Positions 51,968 through 60,852 of a DNA stretch of 64,000 nucleotides are shown in pieces. Numbering within the stretch: the first letter of the stretch is position 1; each line of letters begins with the position of its first letter. The position numbers and the translations under genes were made by a program. The DNA is from an uncultured Parabacteroides sp. (lineage in GTDB: Bacteria; Bacteroidota; Bacteroidia; Bacteroidales; Tannerellaceae). The stretch spans positions 1 through 64,000 of the forward strand of contig NZ_CAJJWO010000019.1 of NCBI RefSeq assembly GCF_905196875.1, in the 5' to 3' direction. The notes beneath the pieces are model-generated. The model was given only the letters and a program-made list of their open reading frames with translations, did not search any database and was not told where the DNA came from.

Positions 51968-53863
51968 ATGAAAAGAGAAATCAAATTCAGTTTGGTCTTT
52001 AGAGACATGTGGCAGTCTGCCGGTAAATATGTCCCCAGAGTAGACCAACTAACCAGAGTTGCCCCCGCGATTGTAGAGATGGGCTGTTTTGCCCGTGTTG
52101 AAACCAATGGTGGAGGATTCGAGCAAGTTAATTTACTATTCGGAGAAAATCCTAATAAAGCCGTACGCGAATGGACGAAGCCATTCCATGATGCAGGTAT
52201 CCAGACACACATGCTTGACCGTGCACTGAACGGACTTCGTATGAGCCCTGTTCCTGCAGACGTACGCCAGCTTTTCTACAAAGTTAAAAAAGCGCAGGGC
52301 ACAGATATTACACGTACTTTCTGCGGTTTGAACGACGTACGCAACATCGCTCCATCCATCAAGTATGCGAAAGAGGCCGGAATGATCTCCCAATGTTCCT
52401 TGTGTATCACCCACTCGCCGATCCATACGGTCGAATATTACACAAAAATGGCCATGGAACTGATCGAGCTGGGAGCAGATGAGATCTGTATCAAAGATAT
52501 GGCAGGTATCGGCCGTCCTTATTCACTGGGACAGATCGTTACCAACATCAAAGCGAAACACCCGGAGATACCTATCCAATACCATAGCCATGCAGGCCCC
52601 GGATTCAATGTAGCATCTATCCTGGAAGTTTGTAATGCCGGTTGCGATTATATCGACGTTGGTATGGAACCTCTTTCATGGGGTACAGGCCATGCCGACC
52701 TGCTGACCGTACAGGCCATGTTGAAAGATGCTGGCTATAAAGTGCCGGAGATCAATATGGAAGCCTATATGAAAGTGCGCAGTATGATCCAGGAATTCAT
52801 GGATGATTTCTTAGGCCTGTATATCAGCCCGAAAAACCGCTTGATGAACTCCCTGCTGATCGGTCCCGGACTGCCCGGAGGCATGATGGGTAGCCTGATG
52901 TCTGACCTGGAAAAGAATCTGGAATCTATCAACAAAAACAATATAAAGAACAACAAGCCGCTGATGTCGCAGGACCAGTTGCTTATCAAGTTGTTCGACG
53001 AAGTGGCTTATGTATGGCCTCGCGTCGGTTATCCCCCACTGGTAACACCGTTCAGCCAGTATGTCAAGAATCTGGCCCTGATGAATGTGATGCAGATGGA
53101 AAAAGGGAAAGCACGCTGGAGTATGATCGCAGATGATATCTGGGATATGCTTCTCGGAAAAGCTGGAAGACTGCCGGGAGCGCTTGCACCTGAAATCATC
53201 GAAAAAGCGAAAGCCGAAGGACGCGAATTCTTCACCGGAAACCCGCAGGACAACTATCCTGACGCACTCGACAAATATCGTAAGATGATGAACGAGAAAC
53301 AATGGGAAACAGGCGAAGACGACGAAGAATTATTCGAATATGCCATGCATCCGGCCCAGTATGAAGCCTACCGTTCAGGAAAAGCGAAAGTTGAATTCCT
53401 GGCCGATGTGGCTAAAAAGAAAGCGGATCTGCATGAGAAGAGTGCACCGGCAGCACCTGCCGCAACAAACTCCGTCGCTCTGCCTACTACTCCACAGGTG
53501 CTGACCGTAGATGTAGACGGACAACCTTACCGCGTAACCGTAGCCTTCGGAGAAACAGCGAATGCTGCACCCGCAGCGGCTCCTGCCCAGCCGGCAGCAA
53601 AACCGGTAGCCGCATCTGCACCGGCCGGAGCAGGAAACGAACTCCTTTCGCCACTAGAAGGTAAATTCTTCCTTGTAAAAAATGCATCCGACACCCCCGT
53701 AAAAGTGGGCGATGTAGTGAAAGAAGGTGATGTACTTTGCTATGTAGAAGCAATGAAAACATACAATGCCGTACGTTCCGAATTTAGCGGAACGGTTACA
53801 TCTATCAACTATGCAGCCGGTGATGCGGTTTCGGAAGATGACGTATTAATGACAATACAGTAA
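51968..53863 (+). CDS. oadA: Oxaloacetate decarboxylase alpha subunit (carboxyltransferase with biotin carrier)
   Basis: 631 residues. The N-terminal TIM-barrel carboxyltransferase (about 1-300) has CIKDMAG and the metal-site HSHAGPG region (here YHSHAGPGFNVASIL), followed by a conserved carboxylase domain to about 470. A flexible Ala/Pro-rich linker (about 535-558) leads to the C-terminal biotinyl domain with biotin on Lys597 in VEAMKTYNAV (most homologues have AMKM). It moves CO2 from oxaloacetate to biotin for the Na+ pump. A methylmalonyl-CoA or similar decarboxylase is less likely given the carboxyltransferase type. Its TAA overlaps the oadB ATG by one base. Confidence 0.92.
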   Translation: MKREIKFSLVFRDMWQSAGKYVPRVDQLTRVAPAIVEMGCFARVETNGGGFEQVNLLFGENPNKAVREWTKPFHDAGIQTHMLDRALNGLRMSPVPADVRQLFYKVKKAQGTDITRTFCGLNDVRNIAPSIKYAKEAGMISQCSLCITHSPIHTVEYYTKMAMELIELGADEICIKDMAGIGRPYSLGQIVTNIKAKHPEIPIQYHSHAGPGFNVASILEVCNAGCDYIDVGMEPLSWGTGHADLLTVQAMLKDAGYKVPEINMEAYMKVRSMIQEFMDDFLGLYISPKNRLMNSLLIGPGLPGGMMGSLMSDLEKNLESINKNNIKNNKPLMSQDQLLIKLFDEVAYVWPRVGYPPLVTPFSQYVKNLALMNVMQMEKGKARWSMIADDIWDMLLGKAGRLPGALAPEIIEKAKAEGREFFTGNPQDNYPDALDKYRKMMNEKQWETGEDDEELFEYAMHPAQYEAYRSGKAKVEFLADVAKKKADLHEKSAPAAPAATNSVALPTTPQVLTVDVDGQPYRVTVAFGETANAAPAAAPAQPAAKPVAASAPAGAGNELLSPLEGKFFLVKNASDTPVKVGDVVKEGDVLCYVEAMKTYNAVRSEFSGTVTSINYAAGDAVSEDDVLMTIQ

Positions 53864-55098
53864 TGAACGAGATATTTCAAAATCTGTACGATATGACTGC
53901 GTTCAGCAACATTATTGCTGAACCGCAGTTCCTGGTTATGTATGCAATCGCTTTCATATTGCTCTATCTGGGTATCAAGAAACAATATGAGCCATTGCTG
54001 CTCGTACCTATCGCTTTCGGGGTGTTGCTGGCCAACTTTCCGGGAGGCGATATGGGTGTGATCCAGGCTGACGAAAACGGATTGATCGATGTACACGGGG
54101 TGATGAAAAATATCTGGGAAATGCCTTTGCACGACATCGCGCACGAACTGGGGATAATGAACTTCATCTACTACATGCTGATCAAGACCGGGTTTTTACC
54201 GCCTATCATCTTTATGGGTGTGGGAGCTTTGACCGACTTCGGCCCGATGCTCCGTAATCTGCGCCTGTCTATTTTCGGTGCGGCTGCCCAACTGGGTATA
54301 TTCACCGTATTATTAGTAGCTATCCTGATGGGATTTACGCCGAAAGAGGCCGGTTCGCTCGGTATCATCGGAGGAGCCGACGGCCCTACCGCCATCTTTA
54401 CGACAATTAAACTGGCTCCGCATTTACTGGGGCCGATTGCAATTGCAGCTTACTCCTACATGGCATTGGTTCCCGTCATTATCCCTCTGGTCGTTAAGGC
54501 GCTATGTTCCAAAAAGGAACTCTGCATCAACATGAAGGAACAGGAGAAAAAGTATCCGTCTACCGTAGAGATCAAAAATATGCGGGTACTTAAAATCATA
54601 TTCCCGATTGTGGTAACTACAGTTGTCGCTTTATTCGTCCCCAGTTCGGTGCCCCTGATCGGTATGCTGATGTTTGGTAATCTGGTTAAGGAAATCGGAA
54701 CTAATACATTCCGCTTATTCGACGCTGCCTCTAACAGCATAATGAATGCAGCTACGATATTCCTCGGTTTATCGGTAGGAGCCACAATGACCAGCGAAGC
54801 CTTCCTCAACATAACAACGATCGGTATCGTAATAGGCGGATTCCTGGCATTTGCTTTATCCATCGCCGGAGGAATCTTCTTTGTGAAACTGTTTAACCTG
54901 TTCACCAAGAAAAAAATCAACCCGCTTATCGGCGCGACCGGACTGAGTGCCGTACCGATGGCTTCACGCGTAGCCAACGATATAGCCCTGAAATACGACC
55001 CGAAGAACCATGTGCTTCAATACTGCATGGCCAGCAACATATCCGGAGTGATCGGCTCCGCTGTTGCAGCAGGGGTATTGATCTCGTTCCTGGGATAA
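53863..55098 (+). CDS. oadB: Na+-translocating decarboxylase beta subunit
   Basis: 411 residues with about ten membrane helices. The family motifs GVGALTDFGPML, LGIIGGADGPTAIF (Na+-binding region with Asp) and the late GATGLSAVPMASRVAN are present. It decarboxylates carboxybiotin and exports Na+, storing energy of decarboxylation as a sodium gradient. It starts on the last base of the oadA stop codon and is the last gene before a strong terminator. Confidence 0.95.
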   Translation: MNEIFQNLYDMTAFSNIIAEPQFLVMYAIAFILLYLGIKKQYEPLLLVPIAFGVLLANFPGGDMGVIQADENGLIDVHGVMKNIWEMPLHDIAHELGIMNFIYYMLIKTGFLPPIIFMGVGALTDFGPMLRNLRLSIFGAAAQLGIFTVLLVAILMGFTPKEAGSLGIIGGADGPTAIFTTIKLAPHLLGPIAIAAYSYMALVPVIIPLVVKALCSKKELCINMKEQEKKYPSTVEIKNMRVLKIIFPIVVTTVVALFVPSSVPLIGMLMFGNLVKEIGTNTFRLFDAASNSIMNAATIFLGLSVGATMTSEAFLNITTIGIVIGGFLAFALSIAGGIFFVKLFNLFTKKKINPLIGATGLSAVPMASRVANDIALKYDPKNHVLQYCMASNISGVIGSAVAAGVLISFLG

Positions 55099-55115
55099 CC
55101 CATAAATAGACAATA

Positions 55116-55158
55116 AAAAATCCCTGTAATCCGGTTAAAACCAGTTACAGGGATTTTT
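55116..55158 (+). terminator. Terminator of oadGAB
   Basis: AAAAATCCCTGTAA and TTACAGGGATTTTT form a 14-bp stem with a 15-base loop that can itself pair (CCGGTT/AACCAG). It ends in a T run, 17 bases after oadB. Confidence 0.85.
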
Positions 55159-55323
55159 ATATGTGAAACCGACTACAGGTATTAGGCATTACAGCCTTTT
55201 CGAGGATATTTTAACCTTTTCTAATAAATAAATTGCCATCAAATGCTGTAATCCAAAAATAATTACTTTAATTTGTGACTTGATATAGGAATGTTTTTAT
55301 CCTTTTCTTAAATGTGATTGAAT

Positions 55324-57177
55324 ATGAATGACACTCATGAAACTAATTTGCCTGCTGAAGAAACCGGCAAATTGGAAGAAACTAAAGCACCGGAAGTAAC
55401 TCCGGAAAACACTGCGGCTGAAGTTGAAGTAACCGAAACAGTGGAAGAAGCAACTGCTAATGCAGTCGGTAAATTATCAAAAGAAGAAATTCTGGAAAAA
55501 TTGACCGAACTGGTAAATGCTGCTGCGGAAGCGACACGCAACGAAGTGGAAGCGTTGAAGCAGGCATTCTATAAAATCCATAGAGCCGAAGTAGAAGAAT
55601 TGAAAAAGACATTCCTCGAAAATGAAGGAGAAGAAAAGGATTTCGTAGTTCCCGAAGACGAAGATGAAAATAAACTGAAAGAGTTGCTGGCTGTTTACAA
55701 AGAAAAAAGAGCAGCAATCCTGGCAGAAGAAGAACGGGTGAAAGCTGCTAACTACGCACTAAAACTCCAATTGATCGACCAGTTAAAAGCCCTGACTGAA
55801 AGTCAGGACGACTTCAATAAACTATACAACGACTTTAAAGACATCCAACAAAGATGGAAAGAAATTAAAGCCGTACCACAGGAACATGCGAATGAACTGT
55901 GGAAAAGTTACCAGACTTACACAGAAAGATTCTACGACATAATCAAGATCAATAATCAGTTCCGCGATTATGACTTCAAGAAGAATCTGGAAATGAAAAC
56001 CGCTTTATGCGAAACAGTTGAAAAACTGCAAACAGAACCGGATGTGGTATCTGCGTTCCACCAGTTACAGAAGCTGCATCAGCAATGGCGCGAAATAGGT
56101 CCGGTAGCAAAAGAATTACGTGAAGAACTGTGGGCACGTTTCAAAGCGGCTTCAACAGTGATTAACAAACGCCATCAGGAGCATTTCGAATCGTTGAAAT
56201 CGAAAGAGCAGGAAAACCTGATCGCAAAGACAGCTATCTGCGAAGAAATTGAAGGTATTGATTTCGATGCCTTGAAAACATTCAAAGACTGGGAAGACAA
56301 GAACAAAGAAGTGATCGCTTTGCAGGAAAAATGGAAAACAATCGGTTTTGCCCCGAAAAAATCGAATGTAAAGATATTCGAACGTTTCCGCGCTGCCTGT
56401 GACGTTTATTTCAATAAGAAAAGTGCCTTCTACAAGAGTATCAAGGAAGATATGGAGAAGAATCTGGAACTGAAAAAAGCGTTATGCGAAAAAGCAGAAG
56501 CTTTGAAAGACAGTACAGAATGGAAGAGCACTACGGAGAAGATGATCGCACTTCAGAAGGAATGGAAAACAATCGGTTCAGTGGCACGCAAGCATTCGGA
56601 TGCCGTTTGGAAACGTTTCATCTCTGCCTGTGACTATTTCTTCGAACAAAAGAACAAGAACGTTTCTTCTCAAAAGAACGTAGAACAGACAAACCTGGCA
56701 GCCAAGAAAGAGTTGATCGAAAAGATCAAAAACTTAGACGAGACACTGGGTGCTGACGATGCGATGGTTGAGTTGAAAGCGATGATGGCTGAATGGAATG
56801 CGATCGGTCATGTTCCTTTCAAAGAAAAAGATAAGATCTATAAGGAATATCACGAAGCAGTAGACAGCCAGTTCGATCGTCTGAAAGTAGACCAAAGCGA
56901 CCGTAAGATGCAGAGTTTCCGCAGCAACCTCAGCGACATGGCAGGTGGCGAACGCGGAAAAGGCAAACTCTACGGCGAACGTGAAAAGCTGATGAGAATG
57001 TTTGAACGGATGAAGAACGAACTTCAGACATACGAAAACAACATCGGTTTCCTCAGCATCTCCTCGAAAGGCGGAGGCGGTCTTGTCAAAGAGATGGAGC
57101 GTAAGATCGAAAAGCTGAAAGATGAGATGGCGCTCATCATCAAAAAAATCGATGCGATAGATGAAAATCTCGAATAA
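55324..57177 (+). CDS. DUF349-repeat protein
   Basis: 617 residues from the ATG at 55324. The first 60 residues are acidic and Thr/Glu-rich. The rest consists of five to six repeats of about 70-75 residues, each with the pattern IQ/LQxxWKxIGxVP followed by LWxxFxxACDxFFxxK (for example LQEKWKTIGFAPKKSNVKIF and LQKEWKTIGSVARKHSDAVW). It is helical and probably forms coiled coils. DUF349 proteins are common in Bacteroidetes and of unknown role. A terminator follows 7 bases after the stop. Confidence 0.9.
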   Translation: MNDTHETNLPAEETGKLEETKAPEVTPENTAAEVEVTETVEEATANAVGKLSKEEILEKLTELVNAAAEATRNEVEALKQAFYKIHRAEVEELKKTFLENEGEEKDFVVPEDEDENKLKELLAVYKEKRAAILAEEERVKAANYALKLQLIDQLKALTESQDDFNKLYNDFKDIQQRWKEIKAVPQEHANELWKSYQTYTERFYDIIKINNQFRDYDFKKNLEMKTALCETVEKLQTEPDVVSAFHQLQKLHQQWREIGPVAKELREELWARFKAASTVINKRHQEHFESLKSKEQENLIAKTAICEEIEGIDFDALKTFKDWEDKNKEVIALQEKWKTIGFAPKKSNVKIFERFRAACDVYFNKKSAFYKSIKEDMEKNLELKKALCEKAEALKDSTEWKSTTEKMIALQKEWKTIGSVARKHSDAVWKRFISACDYFFEQKNKNVSSQKNVEQTNLAAKKELIEKIKNLDETLGADDAMVELKAMMAEWNAIGHVPFKEKDKIYKEYHEAVDSQFDRLKVDQSDRKMQSFRSNLSDMAGGERGKGKLYGEREKLMRMFERMKNELQTYENNIGFLSISSKGGGGLVKEMERKIEKLKDEMALIIKKIDAIDENLE

Positions 57178-57184
57178 ATAAAAA

Positions 57185-57213
57185 ACGAAGCCGTCTCCCA
57201 AACAGACGGCTTC
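57185..57213 (+). terminator. Terminator after the DUF349 gene
   Basis: CGAAGCCGTCT and AGACGGCTTCG form a perfect 11-bp stem with a 7-base loop, followed by CTGTTTCT. The next gene starts only 16 bases later, so that gene's transcript may begin inside or be read through. Confidence 0.8.
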
Positions 57214-57228
57214 GCTGTTTCTATACTT

Positions 57229-58437
57229 ATGATATCTCAAATACACTATTTTAATCCGGGACATGAAACCGCAGTTTTACTAGGGTCGAAAAACTATACT
57301 CCGCCTACTAATGTACAGAGGATGATAAAAGAATTATCGTGCCTCCCCGTTTGGTATGCCAACAGTAATGATTTTGTTTTTACGGAAGAGATCACTTCTC
57401 CCCGCTTTTTCTCTTTACAACCAAAAGAGTTCAGGCCGTTTGCTACGCTTATTTCCAGAAAGGAACTAAAGCAGAAAGGAGCCTCTTTACCGGAAATGGC
57501 AGCCGCTCCCTGGGGTTTGTCTCCTCATAGCCTGCATCTGTTCGATGAATTAAAGAAGAATTGCCGGCTGAATTTATCCGTCCCTTCCTGGAAAGAAGAA
57601 TATTCCGGGCTGACCGGTCGCCAGACTGCCGCGGAATGTCTCGAACTGCTCCGTCAACAATTACCGGATCTACCGATTCCTGTTGCACCTAAATTCTGCA
57701 GGAGAATCAAGGAAGTGGAGAAATACCTTATCCTGCAAAATGCTCCTTTTGTATTAAAAACGCCCTATTCTTCATCCGGACGTGGCCTGCATTGGATACC
57801 CGAACGCAAACTGACACCCAAAGACCGTACATGGATAGAAGGGGCGATAAACAAACAAGGCACTGTCAGTATCGAATGCGGCCTGGACAAAGTACAGGAT
57901 TTTGCAATGGAATTCTATTCCGACGGAGAAGGGAATGTTACCTACGAAGGTATTTCGGTTTTCGGCACGGAGCAACAGGGTAGTTATTCCGGCAATATGC
58001 TGGGTAATCAGGAATATTTACGCAGACAGATCACGCTGCGGGTCGACGAAGAGATGTACGATCAAATACAGAAGGCCGTCACCGATGTATTAAAAAGCTT
58101 CTACGGGAATACTTACCGGGGATATCTGGGAGTAGACATGATCGTTTATAAAACGACCAAAGGTGCTTATGCCATTCATCCCTGCATAGAGATCAATATG
58201 CGCTATACGATGGGAATGGTGGCCCTGCGCCTCAGCCAGAAATATCTTGCTCCTTCAGCAGTCGGAGATTTCCATGTCACCTATGAGAGCCGGGAGGGAG
58301 AAACGTATGAACGCCATCGTTTCATGAAAGAAACTTATCCTTTAATTATAGAGAACGGAAAAATAAAAGAAGGATATTTATCGTTATGCCCGGTTACTAA
58401 GGAGACACGTTACAGGGCCTATATATTAGTTATGTAG
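57229..58437 (+). CDS. Conserved ATP-grasp-like protein of unknown function
   Basis: 402 residues, no signal peptide. The start SQIHYFNPGHETAVLLGS recalls an N-terminal pre-ATP-grasp domain. Later segments fit an ATP-grasp core: FVLKTPYSSSGRGLHWI (lysine plus Ser/Gly-rich loop, about 178-194) and HPCIEINMRYTMGMVALRLS (metal-binding Glu and Asn, about 320-340). This predicts an ATP-dependent ligase joining a carboxylate to an amine or thiol. I do not recognise a named family. Its start is 16 bases behind a terminator, and it converges on the outer-membrane protein gene downstream. Confidence 0.7.
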   Translation: MISQIHYFNPGHETAVLLGSKNYTPPTNVQRMIKELSCLPVWYANSNDFVFTEEITSPRFFSLQPKEFRPFATLISRKELKQKGASLPEMAAAPWGLSPHSLHLFDELKKNCRLNLSVPSWKEEYSGLTGRQTAAECLELLRQQLPDLPIPVAPKFCRRIKEVEKYLILQNAPFVLKTPYSSSGRGLHWIPERKLTPKDRTWIEGAINKQGTVSIECGLDKVQDFAMEFYSDGEGNVTYEGISVFGTEQQGSYSGNMLGNQEYLRRQITLRVDEEMYDQIQKAVTDVLKSFYGNTYRGYLGVDMIVYKTTKGAYAIHPCIEINMRYTMGMVALRLSQKYLAPSAVGDFHVTYESREGETYERHRFMKETYPLIIENGKIKEGYLSLCPVTKETRYRAYILVM

Positions 58438-58460
58438 ATAGTTTTGCTACCTACATAACT
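58428..58460. terminator. Hairpin between convergent genes
   Basis: AGTTATGTAG (58428-58437, covering the stop codon of the ATP-grasp-like gene) and CTACATAACT (58451-58460) pair perfectly around 13 bases. It lies between two convergent genes. Confidence 0.55.
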
Positions 58461-58468
58461 GATTGATA

Positions 58469-59140
58469 TTATTTATGCCGGCGAACGGAACGTATAGTTT
58501 CCGCCTTTTCCTTACCTGCACCCAGTTTATATCCCAAAGATAGGCCAAAAGTAAATGTTCTGTCGCGAGTAGCCGGATTCAAACGAGTGAAACTTGGTAA
58601 GTAAGCAAAATTAAGCCCAATCTGCATATTGCCAAAATCCTTCCGGATACCTCCTACACATTTTAAACCGAATAGAACAGAATGGTATCCATCTATTGAT
58701 TGTTTAGCATAATTATTATTACCACCATAAAGATCTGCTGATGACTTTAAGAGAAAATCTATTCTGGGTCCTATACCGATAAAACAGGTATAACCATCAC
58801 GACTCATTTCCTTTAAATCGAAAGTTGTATTTACCGTCAGATAATGGAGATTTATACCTATAACCTGATAACTACCCTCCCATACGCCAGAATCTTCCTT
58901 ATCCTGTTCTCCTCTCCTCAAATAACCAACATTACTTGATAAATTAAACCAACCTTTATCCAGATATTGCAAACCCAATGAAACATGATAAGGATATATT
59001 TTATCCAGCGCTTGACCAATACCTTTGTATCGCATAGAAGAAATACCAAAACCATTTTCCAACGTAACCACCTGTGCTTTACCTATTGCCGCAATACACA
59101 ACAACGCACACACTAACCACACACAACTCTTATTTTTCAT
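58469..59140 (-). CDS. Small outer-membrane beta-barrel protein
   Basis: 223 residues with a signal peptide (VCALLCIAAIGKAQ) and alternating strands throughout (YHVSLGLQYLDKGWFNLSSN, TFTFGLSLGYKLGAG). This fits an eight-stranded porin-like/OmpW-type barrel common in Bacteroidetes. Family and function are not resolved. It has no close operon partner. Confidence 0.75.
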   Translation of the reverse strand: MKNKSCVWLVCALLCIAAIGKAQVVTLENGFGISSMRYKGIGQALDKIYPYHVSLGLQYLDKGWFNLSSNVGYLRRGEQDKEDSGVWEGSYQVIGINLHYLTVNTTFDLKEMSRDGYTCFIGIGPRIDFLLKSSADLYGGNNNYAKQSIDGYHSVLFGLKCVGGIRKDFGNMQIGLNFAYLPSFTRLNPATRDRTFTFGLSLGYKLGAGKEKAETIRSVRRHK

Positions 59141-59245
59141 AACTTGTATTTAATTTGTTATGATATTTAAACGACAGCAGAAAGAGTTTCGTATATCAAC
59201 AGGGGATATTTAGGACGACTACAGGGGATTTTTTATTATACGGGT

Positions 59246-59308
59246 GCAGCAGGAAGAGTTCGCAAAGCTAAAAATGCAGAAGAGATGTTCAAACAAATAC
59301 TTGGATAG
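59246..59308 (+). pseudogene. Probable C-terminal remnant of a type II antitoxin
   Basis: Just before the toxin ATG, 20 codons in another frame read AAGRVRKAKNAEEMFKQILG and stop (TAG 59306-59308). This overlaps neatly with the usual antitoxin-toxin junction, where the toxin ATG follows by one base. The frame is open further upstream but not antitoxin-like, and no start is seen, so the antitoxin seems 5'-truncated. Support is junction geometry and composition only. Confidence 0.35.
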
Positions 59309-59309
59309 C

Positions 59310-59582
59310 ATGTATGAGTTAGAATATGCCAACAGCTTTGAGAAAGACCTTAAAAGGTGCAAAAAAAGAGGTTATAATCTGCGACTTTTTCAGGAAGCAA
59401 TTGATATTCTTCAAGAAAAAGGAGAACTACCTGCCCAATATCGTCCCCACAAACTCAGCGGTAAACTAGCCGGTCTATAGGAATGCCATATCAAAGGCGA
59501 CTGGCTTCTGATATGGCAACAAAATGACACGGAATTAATCCTGATTATGACTGATACGGGGACGCATGCGGATTTGTTCTAA
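59310..59582 (+). pseudogene. YafQ/RelE-type toxin gene interrupted by an in-frame amber stop
   Basis: From the ATG at 59310 the frame encodes MYELEYANSFEKDLKRCKKR, typical of YafQ mRNA-interferase toxins, and continues to PHKLSGKLAGL. There TAG (59478-59480, codon 57) interrupts it. Past the stop the same frame resumes with ECHIKGDWLLIWQQ and ends THADLF and TAA, the normal YafQ C-terminus with its catalytic histidine and terminal Phe. The uninterrupted product would have been about 90 residues, the usual size. A single point mutation has therefore inactivated the toxin, matching the loss of the antitoxin. Its final TAA overlaps the stop of the convergent gene. Confidence 0.85.
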
Positions 59583-60166
59583 TCCGCTTCTTCCTCGAAT
59601 TCTTTCAGTTCTTCCAGGCCTTTCTCAATCTCATCTACAGATTTCTTATCTACATTTTTATATCCCAAGTATCCTCCCACGGTTATCAGCAAAATTAGCA
59701 TAACATCCACGAGTATTTGCTGAACACTCCGGTAATGATGGTGAATGAAAAAGATTGAGACAAACGCTACGCAAACAAAAACAATCGTAAAGATAAATTC
59801 TAACCGTAACATCCGTTTCAGTTTAATTGTCCACTTTTTCAATTCTATAAGCGAGCATCTTTCCAAATCAAATCGGGATAAAAATATATAGGACAATATA
59901 CTATAAACAAACGCTAAAATTATGGCAGACCAAACAATCACTTCCGCTTCCGGACGAACAATCGTCTTTCCCCTTGTCATAAGGATAACAATGCCCACAA
60001 GCAGAAGAAAGACAATACCACCGGCACAACACCGAACCAACCGGTCTCGAGCCGCAACCGTACGCTTCGTTATCATCTCTTTAATGATCCGCTTATTCAA
60101 TATCTCATTCTGTTCCAAGCGCTCGTTCAATACACCCCAACCAGCTTTTAATTCTTCCAATTCCAT
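59579..60166 (-). CDS. Four-helix membrane protein paired with an ECF sigma factor (possible anti-sigma)
   Basis: 195 residues: a charged N-terminal helix (ELEELKAGWGVLNERLEQNE), two pairs of membrane helices (about 47-64 and 74-94; 118-138 and 148-166) and an acidic tail (GLEELKEFEEEAD). It starts 14 bases after the sigma factor gene on the same strand. That placement is typical of membrane anti-sigma factors, but the sequence shows no zinc-finger anti-sigma motif. Function is inferred from position only. Confidence 0.7.
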   Translation of the reverse strand: MELEELKAGWGVLNERLEQNEILNKRIIKEMITKRTVAARDRLVRCCAGGIVFLLLVGIVILMTRGKTIVRPEAEVIVWSAIILAFVYSILSYIFLSRFDLERCSLIELKKWTIKLKRMLRLEFIFTIVFVCVAFVSIFFIHHHYRSVQQILVDVMLILLITVGGYLGYKNVDKKSVDEIEKGLEELKEFEEEAD

Positions 60167-60180
60167 ATTCTTCTTTGATT

Positions 60181-60669
60181 TTAACTGTTCGACATGATTC
60201 TCAGTTTCTCCTTAATACGATTCAGCTTAACGGCTACATTCGTGCGGGATATACCGGTAATATCCGCCATCTCCTGGTAGCTTTTTTCTTCCAGCCAGAG
60301 CAGGATCAGTGCACGTTCCAAATGTCCCAGCCGGTTAATCATCCGGTAAAGTTCACGAAGTTGCGCCGTTTTATCTTCATCCTCAGCTACAGCTTCCAGG
60401 TCGACCGAGATAGGCACCACTTCCGGTCGGAACTTGGATTTGCGAAAAAAAGAGATACAAGTATTCAGTCCGATACGATACACCCAGGTCGAAACCTTAC
60501 ACTCGCCCCGGAAGCGGGGAAAAGCTTTCCACAGGTTGATCACTACTTCCTGATACAAGTCGTTCAGATTATCCGGATCGGTAGCATAAATATAGCATAC
60601 CTTATATATCACCTGCTTATAATTCTCTACAAGTGCTATAAAATCCTTCTCTTGCTGCTGTACATCCAT
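60181..60669 (-). CDS. ECF-type RNA polymerase sigma factor
   Basis: 162 residues with region 2 (LNDLYQEVVINLWKAFPRFR, CKVSTWVYRIGLNTCISFFR) and region 4 (LGHLERALILLWLEEKSYQE, then MADITGISRTNVAVKLNRIK). These are the two domains of sigma-70 ECF factors. It is the first gene of a two-gene set with a membrane protein. It should direct transcription in response to an envelope or other signal; its regulon is unknown. Confidence 0.92.
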   Translation of the reverse strand: MDVQQQEKDFIALVENYKQVIYKVCYIYATDPDNLNDLYQEVVINLWKAFPRFRGECKVSTWVYRIGLNTCISFFRKSKFRPEVVPISVDLEAVAEDEDKTAQLRELYRMINRLGHLERALILLWLEEKSYQEMADITGISRTNVAVKLNRIKEKLRIMSNS

Positions 60670-60789
60670 TTAGTTTGCTCTCGTATTGTTTACTATATCA
60701 GTCGTATACAAATATGGATAATTACAACGGAGAGAAAAAATTATATTATTAATTAACAAAATAAATAGGGCTCGTTTATCAGAAATACA

Positions 60790-60797
60790 TACATTTG
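60790..60797 (+). promoter_or_regulatory. -7 box of the IclR-gene promoter
   Basis: TACATTTG is an exact TAnnTTTG match, 55 bases before the ATG. Transcription would start a few bases downstream, inside the twin repeats that begin at 60797. Confidence 0.55.
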
Positions 60798-60831
60798 TTC
60801 CAAATAAGAAACTTAGTTCCAAATAAGAAAC
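60797..60831 (+). promoter_or_regulatory. Twin operator-like repeats at the IclR promoter
   Basis: GTTCCAAATAAGAAAC occurs exactly twice, at 60797-60812 and 60816-60831. Each copy is an imperfect palindrome (GTTCC...GAAAC). They lie over the expected transcription start, the position for a repressor site, so autorepression by the IclR protein is likely. Confidence 0.7.
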
Positions 60832-60852
60832 AACAATATAACCTATAATGTA

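Noticed and set aside
59244..59309. GTG start at 59244 for the toxin
   Set aside because: It would add 22 residues unlike YafQ. The ATG at 59310 matches the family N-terminus and the antitoxin stop.
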